From JAICNG01 sp035249985 (GTDB taxonomy: Bacteria; Gemmatimonadota; Gemmatimonadetes; Gemmatimonadales; Gemmatimonadaceae), in contig DATFFP010000034.1 in the NCBI GenBank assembly GCA_035249985.1, positions 1 to 64,000 on the forward strand: 64,000 nt of DNA, in the 5' to 3' direction. The notes under the pieces were generated by a model that searched no databases, was not told the DNA's origin, and saw nothing but the letters and a program-made list of their open reading frames with translations. The position numbers were made by a program, and so were the translations under genes. Below are positions 8,193 to 16,521 of the stretch, one piece after another (the first letter of the stretch is position 1; every line of letters begins with the position of its first letter).

Positions 8193-9664
8193 CCAGCGCG
8201 TCGGTGACTGGTGCCGAGTCTCGCCTGATCGAGCAGGCGTTTTCGCGCGCGGCGGGCGGGCCGCTCGTCACCGGGAACAGCGTTCGTCTGCTTCGTGATG
8301 CCGCCGAGAATTATCCGGCGTGGCTCGACGCGATCGCGGCCGCGGAGCGCACGATCCACTTCGAGACCTACATTATTTGGGATGATGCATCGGGCGCGAC
8401 ATTCGCTGACGCGCTAACCGCCAAGGCGCGCGACGGCGTCCGCGTCAGGGTGCTATACGACTGGCTGGGTGGCGTCGGCAAGACTCCGCGTCGTTTCTGG
8501 GATTCGATGAGTCGCGGTGGCGTCGAGGTGCGCTCGTTCAATCCGCTGCGCCTCTCGAGCCCGCTAGGCTGGGTGCACCGCGACCACCGCAAGGCCCTCA
8601 TCGTGGATGGCCTGGTCGGGTTCGTGTCGGGCCTGTGCGTTGGCCAGCAATGGGTTGGATATCCGCAACGCGGCATCGAGCCGTGGCGAGACACCGGCCT
8701 CGAGCTTCGTGGCCCGGCGGTCGACGACGTGGAGCGCGCATTCGCTCGGGCATGGTCGGTCGCGGGCGGAGCGAATGCTGACGAAGACCACCTCGCTGTT
8801 CGCGGCGCCCCGGCGGAGGGTGATGTCGCCGTCCGCGTCATCGCGAGTGAGCCATGGAGCGCGCGGATGATCCGCGTCGCACACCTCATGGCATCCGCCG
8901 CCCGCGAGCGCTGGTGGCTCACCGACGCCTATTTCGCCGGGACGCCCGAGTACGTGCAGGCGTTACGCGCCGCCGCACGCGACAATGTCGACGTGCGGCT
9001 GCTCGTGCCGGGAACGACGGACATTCCGGTACTGCAGGCCTTCACCCGGGCCGGCTACCGTCCGCTCCTCGAGGCTGGCGTTCGCGTCTTCGAATGGCGG
9101 GGCTCGATGCTGCACGCGAAGACAGCCGTGGGTGACGACCATTGGGCGCGGGTGGGATCGAGCAATCTCAACATTGCGAGCTGGATCGGGAACTGGGAGC
9201 TGGACGTCGCGGTGAACGACAAAGCGTTCGCCGACCAGATGGGCGCGATGTATCTGGCGGATCTCGAGAGCTCGACCGAGATCGTCCTGAGCGAGGCGCG
9301 GGTCATCGATCGGCGCCGGTTCCTGCGCTCACCGGTAGCCACGCGGCGCCGGGTGGGGAGCGCGGGGCGCATCGCGGCGGGTGCGCTTCGACTCGGCAAC
9401 ACCGCCAGCGCCATGCTCAGCGAGCACCGCGTCCTCGGCCGGGTCGAAGCCCGCGGAGCGGTGACACTCGGCGGCATCTGCGTCGCGATTGCCCTCATCA
9501 TGCTTTTCTGGCCCCGACTCCTCGCCGTTCCGTTCGGGGTGATTCTCGCGTGGATCGGTGTGGCGATGTTGTTCAAGGCGTACAGGCTGCGCCGCGACCG
9601 GGAGCAGCGTGGGGAGCGGCGGACCCGCGTCGTCGAGGCAGGCTCGGAGGGCACCCGGACCTAA
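8189..9664 (+). CDS. cls: Phospholipase D-like / cardiolipin synthase family protein
   Basis: 491 residues from ATG 8189 overlapping the fpg stop. Two HKD motifs are visible: HRDHRKALIVDG near residue 130 and LHAKTAVGDDHWARVGSSNLN near residue 310. Canonical cardiolipin synthases have N-terminal membrane helices; here the only ones are two near the C-terminus (about 430-470). That order fits the ClsB-like or uncharacterised PLD subfamily, so cardiolipin synthesis from phosphatidylglycerol is likely but not certain. Confidence 0.85.
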   Translation: MTSASVTGAESRLIEQAFSRAAGGPLVTGNSVRLLRDAAENYPAWLDAIAAAERTIHFETYIIWDDASGATFADALTAKARDGVRVRVLYDWLGGVGKTPRRFWDSMSRGGVEVRSFNPLRLSSPLGWVHRDHRKALIVDGLVGFVSGLCVGQQWVGYPQRGIEPWRDTGLELRGPAVDDVERAFARAWSVAGGANADEDHLAVRGAPAEGDVAVRVIASEPWSARMIRVAHLMASAARERWWLTDAYFAGTPEYVQALRAAARDNVDVRLLVPGTTDIPVLQAFTRAGYRPLLEAGVRVFEWRGSMLHAKTAVGDDHWARVGSSNLNIASWIGNWELDVAVNDKAFADQMGAMYLADLESSTEIVLSEARVIDRRRFLRSPVATRRRVGSAGRIAAGALRLGNTASAMLSEHRVLGRVEARGAVTLGGICVAIALIMLFWPRLLAVPFGVILAWIGVAMLFKAYRLRRDREQRGERRTRVVEAGSEGTRT

Positions 9665-9671
9665 CGCCCCG

Positions 9672-9690
9672 TACCGCGCCAGGCGCGGTA
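9672..9690. promoter_or_regulatory. 19-base perfect palindrome upstream of nirK
   Basis: TACCGCGCCAGGCGCGGTA is a perfect 9-base inverted repeat around a single A, eight bases after the cls stop and 126 bases before nirK. It could be an operator for a dimeric regulator of the nitrite operon, or the stem of a terminator (a 3-base loop is possible, but no T-run follows). A second inverted pair, GGTCGGG (9708-9714) and CCCGACC (9745-9751), lies closer to nirK. Confidence 0.5.
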
Positions 9691-9815
9691 GGGGAATCCC
9701 TGACCCGGGTCGGGCTTTCTGCCGGACGTGATTTCCGCGCTTCTCCCGACCGAGAAAATGTCGGCTCCGAAGCAGTCTTATGGCGAGGGAAGCAACCGCC
9801 ACTCAGGAGACCGAC

Positions 9816-10829
9816 ATGCAAGTCCCGAAGATCATGCTTTCGACCGTTGGCGCCGCTCTCGTTGGCGCGAGCTTTTTCGCACTTACCGACGTTGGCGGTA
9901 CCTCGACCGAGGTCATCGACTTCGGCACCAGGGTGACGGCGACGACTCCAGTCTACGACGTGCGCCTCGCCCGCGTTTCCGAGGCGCGGATCAAGGAATT
10001 CATCATTCCGGTCACGCACGATACGATCGAGATCGCGAACGGGGTGAAGTACGAAGGCTGGACCTTCGGCGGCACCGTTCCCGGTCCGGTGATTCGCGTG
10101 CGCGAGGGGGATCTCGTCCGGATCAAGGTCGTGAACAAGTCGCCGATGCCGCACTCGATCGACTTTCACTCGGCGCGCATTCCGGCGAACATCGCGTATC
10201 GCACCTTCAATCCTGGCGACTCGATCAGCTTCGAGTTCGTCGCGCGTGATCCCGGCGCCTACATGGTGCACTGCGGAACGCCGCCGGTGACGATGCACAT
10301 CATGCAGGGGATGTATTTCGCGATCATCGTCGATCCGAGAAATGGCTGGGGAACCAAGGCGGACAAGGAGTTCGTGCTGGTCCAGAGCGAGTTCTATACG
10401 ATGAAGGACTCGACGACTGGCGCCGTCATCCCCGACTGGAACGGTGCGATGTCGAAGCAGGCGACGCAGGTCGTGTTCAACGGCCGCGCATTCCAGTACA
10501 AGGACAACCCGATCAACGTGGACGTGGGCGATCGCGTGCGGATCTTCGTCGTGAACGCGGGCCCGACGTTCCGGAGTGACTTTCACGTCGTCGGCGCGGT
10601 GTTCGATCGTGTGTACGCGGACGGCAATCCGGCGAATGTGATGGAGCGGGTGCAAACGCACAGCATCCCGGCGGGTGGCGGCGCGGTGTTCGAGACCGTG
10701 TTCGACGCCGATGCCAGCGGTGAAGGGCTCTATCCCTTCGTGACGCACAGCTTCGCGGACGCGGAGAAGGGAGCGGTCGGGATCATCAAGGTGGGGACGC
10801 CCACGACGTTTGCCCACATGGATCACTGA
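9816..10829 (+). CDS. nirK: Copper-containing nitrite reductase NirK
   Basis: 337 residues with a signal anchor/peptide. Two cupredoxin domains carry every residue expected of NirK: His113, Asp116 and His118 in HSIDFH; His152-Cys153; His161 and Met166; His257 in the second domain; and His311 in VTHSF. These match the type 1 site, the type 2 site and the catalytic Asp/His. The Cys-His spacing is one residue shorter than in classical enzymes, and the Ile next to the catalytic His is Val. It reduces nitrite to NO in the periplasm. The RBS is GGAG before ATG 9816. It is first in a five-gene operon. Confidence 0.87.
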   Translation: MQVPKIMLSTVGAALVGASFFALTDVGGTSTEVIDFGTRVTATTPVYDVRLARVSEARIKEFIIPVTHDTIEIANGVKYEGWTFGGTVPGPVIRVREGDLVRIKVVNKSPMPHSIDFHSARIPANIAYRTFNPGDSISFEFVARDPGAYMVHCGTPPVTMHIMQGMYFAIIVDPRNGWGTKADKEFVLVQSEFYTMKDSTTGAVIPDWNGAMSKQATQVVFNGRAFQYKDNPINVDVGDRVRIFVVNAGPTFRSDFHVVGAVFDRVYADGNPANVMERVQTHSIPAGGGAVFETVFDADASGEGLYPFVTHSFADAEKGAVGIIKVGTPTTFAHMDH

Positions 10830-10830
10830 G

Positions 10831-11043
10831 ATGATGCAGCCACCGATCGACGCCCGTCTCAGCGTCAACGACCTGATCCGCCTGTACCCCGTGACCGTGT
10901 CCGTTCTCAATGCCTTCGGAATCGACGCTTGCTGCGGCGGCGCTGCCTCACTCGGTGAGGCGGCTCGCCGCGACGGCGTAGACCTCGACGAGCTGCTCCG
11001 CGCGTTGGCGGCTGCGACGGCGGTCGAGGAGCTGGCGAGATGA
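10831..11043 (+). CDS. DUF542 / ScdA N-terminal domain protein
   Basis: 70 residues from ATG 10831 (a second ATG follows immediately). The GIDACCGG motif (Cys34, Cys35) is the hallmark of the ScdA/RIC N-terminal domain. Full-length RIC proteins repair iron-sulfur clusters damaged by NO and carry a hemerythrin-like di-iron domain, which is absent here. Stand-alone versions sit in NO-related operons, which fits the position one base after nirK. Its probable role is in NO or nitrosative stress handling. Confidence 0.83.
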   Translation: MMQPPIDARLSVNDLIRLYPVTVSVLNAFGIDACCGGAASLGEAARRDGVDLDELLRALAAATAVEELAR

Positions 11044-11390
11044 CCATCATCGATCCTCGTCAGGCGGCAGCCAACGCCGTCTCGCACGACCCTCGTCGCC
11101 CGGCGACGGCGATCGTCTACGACTCCCCGGACGCCCGCTCGATCGTGTTTCGCCTCGCCGAGGGCCAGCAAGTTCCGCCGCATCGAAGCCCTTCGACCGT
11201 CATGCTCACCGTCCTGTTCGGGCACGGCCTTGTGTCAGGTGCCGATGGCGAGAAGGAAGTCGAAGCGGGAGAGGTTATCGTGTACGAGCGGGGTGAGCTT
11301 CATGGCATGCGTGCGAGCGAGGGGTCCTTTGTCCTGCTCGCGACCATCACTCCAAGGCCTGGCGAGCGCGCCCCGTTGGGAGTGGTCTGA
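11040..11390 (+). CDS. Cupin domain protein
   Basis: 116 residues; the ATG overlaps the DUF542 stop (ATGA). It is a single small beta-barrel with a PPHRSPSTV strand and EAGEVIVYERGELHGMRA, giving a few candidate metal ligands (His, Glu, His) but a degenerate cupin motif 1. Tiny cupins of this kind accompany denitrification and NO-detoxification genes and may sense or scavenge a ligand. The precise role is unknown. Confidence 0.78.
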   Translation: MTIIDPRQAAANAVSHDPRRPATAIVYDSPDARSIVFRLAEGQQVPPHRSPSTVMLTVLFGHGLVSGADGEKEVEAGEVIVYERGELHGMRASEGSFVLLATITPRPGERAPLGVV

Positions 11391-11824
11391 TGGACTGGTT
11401 CGTGAAGGCATTCGTCAAGGCGAGTCTCGCGTGGCTGGTGCTTGCCGTCTCAATGGGTGTCGCCATGGCCGTGCGGCCCCAGTGGCTCATCTACCGCCCT
11501 GCCCACTTGCACATGGCGTTGCTAGGATTCGTGGCGATGATGATCTTCGGCGTGGCCTATCACGTGATTCCGCGCTTCACCGGCAACCCGTTGCACAGTC
11601 GGAAGCTCGCCGGAGTCCATTGGTGGCTCGCCAACCTGGGACTCACCGGTCTCGTGGGTGGCTTCGTGATGCGTGTGCATTCGGGCGAAAACGCGATCCC
11701 GGTGCTCGCCGGCGGAGGTGTGGTCGCGGCCGTTGGTGCCTACATCTTCGCATATAACCTCTGGCGCACGCTCGACGCTGCGCCGCGCCCAGCCCTGGCC
11801 GGAGTGCGCGTCTCCCGCGCCTGA
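11390..11824 (+). CDS. Short heme-copper oxidase subunit I-like membrane protein (first copy)
   Basis: 144 residues with four predicted helices. The HLHMALLGFVAMMIFG then YHVIPRF pattern resembles the helices of cbb3-oxidase/NO-reductase subunit I that carry heme-ligand histidines, but the protein is less than a third of their length. Such proteins are found next to nirK in several phyla and may bind heme or deliver electrons. The start overlaps the cupin stop by one base, and the stop overlaps the next start. Confidence 0.75.
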   Translation: MDWFVKAFVKASLAWLVLAVSMGVAMAVRPQWLIYRPAHLHMALLGFVAMMIFGVAYHVIPRFTGNPLHSRKLAGVHWWLANLGLTGLVGGFVMRVHSGENAIPVLAGGGVVAAVGAYIFAYNLWRTLDAAPRPALAGVRVSRA

Positions 11825-12279
11825 TGCACTCGCTCGTCAGGCGGTTTCTCAAGACCGCCATCACCTTCCTGGTGATTGGGCTGCTCCTCGGGCTCTGGAT
11901 GATGATCGAGCGCGAGCTTGGCGGGCGCATGGCCGGGCCGTACGCGGTCAGCGCACACACGCACGCCATTCTCGTCGGCTTCGTCATGATGATGATTCTT
12001 GGCGTCGCCCTCTGGCTCTTCCCGAGACCGTCAAAGGAGGACACCCGCTATACGCCCCGCGCGGCCGAGGGGGCGTATTGGCTGGTGACGGTCGGGACGG
12101 CGGTGCGAGTGGTTGGCGAGCTCGCCCGGCCGAGCGTGCCCGCACGCTGGATGGGGATCGCGATCGTGATCGCCGGAGCGCTACAGGTGATCGGCATCGC
12201 GCTGTTCTTCTATACCATGTGGCAGCGCATCCGGCCGGCCGGAAGCCAGGCTCGCGAGTCGCAGGGAGAGCGGTTCTAG
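11824..12279 (+). CDS. Short heme-copper oxidase subunit I-like membrane protein (second copy)
   Basis: 151 residues, four helices, a diverged relative of the preceding protein. SAHTHAILVGFVMMMILG followed by WLFPRP matches the first copy's His-rich helix. Together the two may form a small heterodimeric membrane module serving NirK or detoxifying NO; this is inference from context. It is the last gene of the nirK operon and converges on a minus-strand cluster 31 bases away. Confidence 0.75.
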   Translation: MHSLVRRFLKTAITFLVIGLLLGLWMMIERELGGRMAGPYAVSAHTHAILVGFVMMMILGVALWLFPRPSKEDTRYTPRAAEGAYWLVTVGTAVRVVGELARPSVPARWMGIAIVIAGALQVIGIALFFYTMWQRIRPAGSQARESQGERF

Positions 12280-12310
12280 TCGCGATCGTGAGGCCGCGAG
12301 GCCAACTCGT

Positions 12311-12709
12311 CTACCGGCGTACGACGCGGGCCGCGAGCGTCATCGCCCACACGCCGCTCACTGCCTCGCCATTCCTCATCGCCGGACGAAAGGTAACGCT
12401 CTCGATCCAGCGCTCGATGGCGATACGGTCTTGCGTGCTGACAACGCCGCTGAGCTTGAGCGTCCGTACATCGGCACGTCCGAGGGCATCGACCAGGACC
12501 TGGATCCGTATCCGCACCGTGGCCCGCCCGCCGGCGTTGGACTCCGGGACGGCGATGTCCGGGGCGGACCCACGCGTCAACAATCGAGGCGGCTCCGTAT
12601 GCGTTGACTCTGGTGAAGAGCTCGACTGCGTGGCTTTGGCACACGCAATCGCGGCGAACGCGCATAACGTACCGAGCGTCACCAGCCGTATCACTCTGAA
12701 GGTCGCCAT
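12311..12709 (-). CDS. Lipoprotein with TonB C-terminal-like domain
   Basis: 132 residues from ATG 12709. The lipobox is Ala-Ile-Ala-Cys near residue 23. The C-terminal 75 residues (TVRIRIQVLVDALGRA through SGVWAMTLAARV) fit the TonB C-terminal/energy-transducer fold: two strands, a helix with W, then F-x-PA and G-x-x-V. There is no N-terminal membrane anchor of TonB type, so it is a periplasmic TonB-like lipoprotein. It is last of a minus-strand cluster, three bases after the previous gene. Confidence 0.72.
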   Translation of the reverse strand: MATFRVIRLVTLGTLCAFAAIACAKATQSSSSPESTHTEPPRLLTRGSAPDIAVPESNAGGRATVRIRIQVLVDALGRADVRTLKLSGVVSTQDRIAIERWIESVTFRPAMRNGEAVSGVWAMTLAARVVRR

Positions 12710-12712
12710 GGC

Positions 12713-13213
12713 TTAGAGATCCTCCCCGACGAGGGTGCCGAGCGCGCTCCGGAACGACTGGAACGCCTCGGTCATCTCGAGCTCGTGCTCTCGTCCAAGC
12801 GCATCGGGATATGCGTTGGAGCCCGTCGACGTGAGGCGGAAGTCGCCAGCGGCGAGGTGGAGCGTCCAGCCATCTCCGTCGAGAACGCCTTCGGCGGCAT
12901 ACCGGGGGCGCCAGCGCCGGACGCCCGCCCGTTCGGCGGCGACCCAGAATTCTCGCCAGGCCGCCTCGGTCGGCACGCTTCGGATCGTGTCGATGGCGAC
13001 GCCAGGCCGCCAATCCCAGGGCGTTCGCCACATGGCGACCGCGGTGCCGTCGAGCTCGACGGTCACGGCCTCCATCGTGAATCCGCCGTAGACGAAGCGG
13101 AGCTCGTCAGGCGCTCCCTCTCGGGGAAGGGGCGCGGTCGGCGACTCACAGCGGGTCAGCGATATAAACGCGACGGTTGCAGCGACGATACGGACGGTCA
13201 GGAGCGACATCAT
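12713..13213 (-). CDS. Hypothetical lipoprotein
   Basis: 166 residues. The signal peptide ends in Leu-Thr-Arg-Cys, a weak lipobox. The mature region is rich in Trp and charged residues without recognisable motifs. The start overlaps the stop of the upstream membrane protein gene, and the downstream TonB-like lipoprotein follows closely, so the three are probably one transcript. Function unknown. Confidence 0.7.
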   Translation of the reverse strand: MMSLLTVRIVAATVAFISLTRCESPTAPLPREGAPDELRFVYGGFTMEAVTVELDGTAVAMWRTPWDWRPGVAIDTIRSVPTEAAWREFWVAAERAGVRRWRPRYAAEGVLDGDGWTLHLAAGDFRLTSTGSNAYPDALGREHELEMTEAFQSFRSALGTLVGEDL

Positions 13214-13635
13214 GGCCGTAAAATATCGTTAGGACCGGCCTTGGCCAGAGCGCGTCGAGAGGTCATGCGAGACTCGGCCACGGCCAGGAGAACACCGATG
13301 GCTATCCCGAGACCCCAGCTCTTCGGATCACGCCACAGCCAGAGCTTGAAGACGGTGGTCTCGAGCATCAAGAGCAGCGCGAGAACGCGGTAGCCGCGAT
13401 GCCGCGTGACGATGCCGGAGTAGGCGAGGAAGAGCGTATGACCGGAGAAGGGGAGGCCGGGCACACCGATCCCACGCAGCGCCGCCATGAAGACCACGAC
13501 GGCATCCAGCAACCATCGGCGAGAGAGCGACAGTCGGCGCTCGGCGAGGCGAAGATGCAACCAGATCGGCGTGACGATGAGCATCGGCGCCACGTACAAC
13601 AGGAAGAAGCGGAGCCCGCGCACCTCCAGGCTCAT
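13210..13635 (-). CDS. Hypothetical small membrane protein
   Basis: About 141 residues from ATG 13635; a GTG at 13701 with GGCGGGAA just upstream would add 22 residues and overlap the M61 gene by 20 bases. Four hydrophobic helices are seen, and LPFSGHTLF recalls the PSGHT motif of PAP2 phosphatases, but the other PAP2 motifs are missing. It belongs to the M61 peptidase transcript. Function unknown. Confidence 0.65.
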   Translation of the reverse strand: MSLEVRGLRFFLLYVAPMLIVTPIWLHLRLAERRLSLSRRWLLDAVVVFMAALRGIGVPGLPFSGHTLFLAYSGIVTRHRGYRVLALLLMLETTVFKLWLWRDPKSWGLGIAIGVLLAVAESRMTSRRALAKAGPNDILRP

Positions 13636-13681
13636 TCCACCAGTCGCGACCCACGCGGCGAAACGACATCGAGATTCCGGC

Positions 13682-15547
13682 TCACTGCCCCCCGCGCTCA
13701 CTTCCCGCCTTTGATCCCAGCCACGATTGGCGAAACGCGCGGATCTCGTCCGTCAGCGGAAGGCCCGCACTCTCGTACGTGGCAAGGCGAAGCCGCGGCT
13801 GCCCGCGCAGCGTCATCGACACGACCCTTCGCTGAGCGCGCTGCGTGACGTCGACGCGAACGACGTCACCCACCCGTCGTCGCCCGATGATGCTATCGAG
13901 CGCGTTCACGGACGGCGTCGCCTGGCCGTCGATCGAGTGGATTCGGTCGCCGTTTACGATCCCCGCGCCGTAAAGGGAGCCGTTCTCGATCGACCAGTTC
14001 ACGAACACCGCCGTGGAATCGTCGGCGAGCGATCCCCCGAGGTAGGGTGACACGACGCTGTCGGCAGCGAGTCTGAAGCCCGCGCGGGCGAGCAGCCGCG
14101 CGTAGTCGGGAACGTCGCGGCCCTCGATGTACCGTCGGAAGAAATCGTTGGCGAATGCCGTGTCGCGGGCCACGCGCCCCAAGGTCGATCGCAAATCGCG
14201 AAGCGTGTACGTGCGCGACGGGGCCAACGCGGCCGTCTGGTGGCGTCCGTACTCACGCCACATCGCTCGCATGAAATCCTCGAGCGTTGCGTCATGGTCG
14301 GCGCGCAGTGCAAGATCGAGCGCGACACCGATGGCCGAGCCCCACGTATAGTACGAGAGGAAGGCGTTCTGCCGGTTGGTAGGATCGAGATAGCTTCCGC
14401 CGTCGAAGAAGGGCGCGAGCCGGCTCATCTCGACCGCCGAGCCATGAGTGCGCGCTGGTGATTCGATGGTGGCAATGATGTTCCCGGCCAGGCTCCTCGC
14501 ATACTCATCGTCGGTGTAGTAGCCGGCGCGGCGGATGAAGAGATCATCGAAGTAGCTCGTGAACCCCTCGGCGAACCATAGCTCGCCGGACATGTTCTCG
14601 CGCTCGAAATCGAACGGCTCGAGAGAGCGCGCGCGCAGTCGCTCGCCGTTCCAGGCGTGAAAGAGCTCGTGCGAAAGTGAACCGAGCTGCGTCACCCGCC
14701 CCGTACGCTCCGCGATCGGAGTGCGACCGGTGAGGAAGGTCGAGTTGCGATGCTCCATCGCATCCCCGTTCACCCATGGCAGGTAGTCGGCAATGAAGGT
14801 GTAGACGCCGTAGTCCAACCCTGGCGGCTCTCCCCACGACGCGATCTGCTCGGCGACGATGCGCTGCGCCATCACCGCGAACGAATCCACCTGTGCTTCG
14901 GTGCCGAGGTGGTGGACGGCGAGTCGCCAGGTGGACGGGCGCCCCGCGTGCGTCGTCTGCCAGCTTCGAATGGTGACCGGTCCCACCTCCGTGGGGGAGT
15001 CCAGAAAGTAGGTGACGTTAGGTGCGGTGAAGATCGTGGAGTCGCGCGTGGGCACGAGCTGCGTGACGACACGCCAGCCGTCGCGGGGGCGGACGGTCAG
15101 TCGCACCGGCGCCGCGTCGAAGCCACGAGCCCATACGAACGTCGCCGGCATGTTGAGGTGCGCGTGCGAGGCGTCGATCTGGAGATAGGTGCCGTCCGCC
15201 CGGTCACCCCACACGGTGTACGTCATCCGGACCGTCCCATTATGTCTGGCCACGTCCCACCCATGCGGATCGGGCCGCGTGATCGCAAGCGCGCGCCCCC
15301 GGCCATCGGCGGCGGTCATGTCGTAGACGTTCTTCGCGAATTGGGTGATCGCGTACCGACCTGGGGACGCGCGGCTCATGCGGACGCGCAGCGGAGTCCC
15401 CGGCGGAACGCCGACGAAAGTGGCCGTCACGCGTGCCTCGTGCTGCGCGGCGTTGGGGAAGGAAATCTCATACTCGACACGACGGGTTTGCGCGTGAAGC
15501 GCAGTGGTCGTGGCGACGGTGGCGATCGACAGGAGGGCGAGGCGCAT
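13682..15547 (-). CDS. M61 family metallopeptidase with PDZ domain
   Basis: 621 residues; ATG 15547 begins a signal peptide ending in Ala-Leu-His-Ala-Gln. Zinc-binding HELFH (His293-His297) is followed by the third ligand Glu327 in WFAEGFTSY, as in M61 glycyl aminopeptidases. A C-terminal PDZ-like region (about 520-600) has YGAGIVNGDRIHSIDG. It should be a periplasmic peptidase for peptides with N-terminal small residues. It is divergent from the arsR gene; the two share the 103-base promoter region. Confidence 0.9.
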   Translation of the reverse strand: MRLALLSIATVATTTALHAQTRRVEYEISFPNAAQHEARVTATFVGVPPGTPLRVRMSRASPGRYAITQFAKNVYDMTAADGRGRALAITRPDPHGWDVARHNGTVRMTYTVWGDRADGTYLQIDASHAHLNMPATFVWARGFDAAPVRLTVRPRDGWRVVTQLVPTRDSTIFTAPNVTYFLDSPTEVGPVTIRSWQTTHAGRPSTWRLAVHHLGTEAQVDSFAVMAQRIVAEQIASWGEPPGLDYGVYTFIADYLPWVNGDAMEHRNSTFLTGRTPIAERTGRVTQLGSLSHELFHAWNGERLRARSLEPFDFERENMSGELWFAEGFTSYFDDLFIRRAGYYTDDEYARSLAGNIIATIESPARTHGSAVEMSRLAPFFDGGSYLDPTNRQNAFLSYYTWGSAIGVALDLALRADHDATLEDFMRAMWREYGRHQTAALAPSRTYTLRDLRSTLGRVARDTAFANDFFRRYIEGRDVPDYARLLARAGFRLAADSVVSPYLGGSLADDSTAVFVNWSIENGSLYGAGIVNGDRIHSIDGQATPSVNALDSIIGRRRVGDVVRVDVTQRAQRRVVSMTLRGQPRLRLATYESAGLPLTDEIRAFRQSWLGSKAGSERGGQ

Positions 15548-15616
15548 ACTGGACGGGACTATGGGGACACCGAAGCTACGTGCGTGTGCATGCCGGGAGC
15601 AGGCCACTGTGGGCTC

Positions 15617-15652
15617 TTGACATATGTCTATATGGGCATATATTAAGCCCAT
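15617..15652 (+). promoter_or_regulatory. arsR promoter with overlapping operators, apparently leaderless
   Basis: TTGACA (15617-15622) and TATATT (15639-15644) are 16 bases apart, which places the transcription start at about 15651, the A of the arsR ATG. No Shine-Dalgarno is present. Two palindromes overlap the promoter: GACATATGTC (15619-15628) on the -35, and ATGGGC (15632-15637) paired with GCCCAT (15647-15652) across the -10 and start codon. This is a compact autorepression design. Confidence 0.7.
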
Positions 15653-16007
15653 GGCTAGAGCGGCGACGACCACGGACGCCTTCAACGCGGTGGCGGAACC
15701 TCGGCGGCGGCAGATCCTCGATGTCCTCGCCGGTGGTGAGCGGCCGGTGAACGACCTCGTCGAGCTCCTCCGCCTGGCGCAGCCGCAGGTCTCCAAGCAC
15801 CTCCGCGTGCTTCGAGAGGTGGGTCTGGTGGAGGCTCGCGAACAGGGGCGTCAGCGCGTGTACCGGCTCAACGGGCATCCGCTCAAACCGATTCGCGACT
15901 GGGTGTCGACCTTCGAGCAAACGTGGAACGAGCGGTTCGACGCGATGGACGATGTACTGGGCGATCTCGACAACACGGAGGACGGAGATGGTGGCCATGG
16001 CAAGTAG
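15651..16007 (+). CDS. ArsR-family transcriptional regulator
   Basis: 118 residues. A winged helix is clear: AEPRRRQILDVL, then QPQVSKHLRVLREVGLV as the recognition helix. There are no Cys metal ligands, so it is the non-metal ArsR subgroup usually paired with AHSA1-domain proteins. ATG 15651 is chosen because family members start there (ATTTDAFNAVAEP) and the promoter predicts a leaderless message; an upstream ATG at 15624 lies inside the operator. It probably represses itself and the next gene. Confidence 0.9.
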   Translation: MARAATTTDAFNAVAEPRRRQILDVLAGGERPVNDLVELLRLAQPQVSKHLRVLREVGLVEAREQGRQRVYRLNGHPLKPIRDWVSTFEQTWNERFDAMDDVLGDLDNTEDGDGGHGK

Positions 16008-16488
16008 CGGCGCAGCTCGCGTGACGCTCCCGGCGGATACCGAGATTCTCATCACCCGGGAGTTTGCGGCCCCGAAGCATCTCGTGTACAAGGCATGGAC
16101 GACACCCGAGCTGGTGAAGCGGTGGTGGGCAGGGCAGCGCGGTACCGTGACCAGCGCGCAGATCGACCTGCGCGTCGGCGGCATGTGGCGGTACGTGATG
16201 GTGGCGCACGGCGGGTTCGAGGTCGCGTTCCACGGCACGTACCGCGAGATCGTACCTGAGGAGCGGATCGTGACGACCGAGGTCTACGAGATGCCTGGAG
16301 CGCCGGACGGGGAAGGGGTGCTGAACGTCGTCACCTTCACCGAGATCAATGGGCGTACGACGCTCAGCCTGCTCGCGCAGTGCTCGAGCAAGGAGGAGCG
16401 CGACGCGATCATGGGCTCGGGCATGGAGGGCGGGATGCAGGAGGGGATGGACTTGCTGGAGCAGGTGGCCATCTCGCTGGCGAAGTAA
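15988..16488 (+). CDS. SRPBCC / AHSA1-type protein
   Basis: 166 residues from ATG 15988 (ATG 15997 is a possible alternative), overlapping the arsR stop by 20 bases. The pattern ITREFAAPKHLVYKAWTTPELVKRWW followed by GGMWRYVM and FHGTYREI is the START/Bet v1 fold of the AHSA1 group. These proteins bind hydrophobic ligands or act as stress co-factors and are commonly encoded with an ArsR repressor. The ligand is unknown. Confidence 0.9.
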   Translation: MVAMASSGAARVTLPADTEILITREFAAPKHLVYKAWTTPELVKRWWAGQRGTVTSAQIDLRVGGMWRYVMVAHGGFEVAFHGTYREIVPEERIVTTEVYEMPGAPDGEGVLNVVTFTEINGRTTLSLLAQCSSKEERDAIMGSGMEGGMQEGMDLLEQVAISLAK

Positions 16489-16521
16489 GCACTGTCGAGT
16501 GACGCGCCGAGCGGGCGACCT

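Noticed and set aside
12735..13393. Plus-strand frames over the lipoprotein cluster
   Set aside because: The minus-strand frames have signal peptides and overlapping starts and stops; the plus-strand ones have neither.
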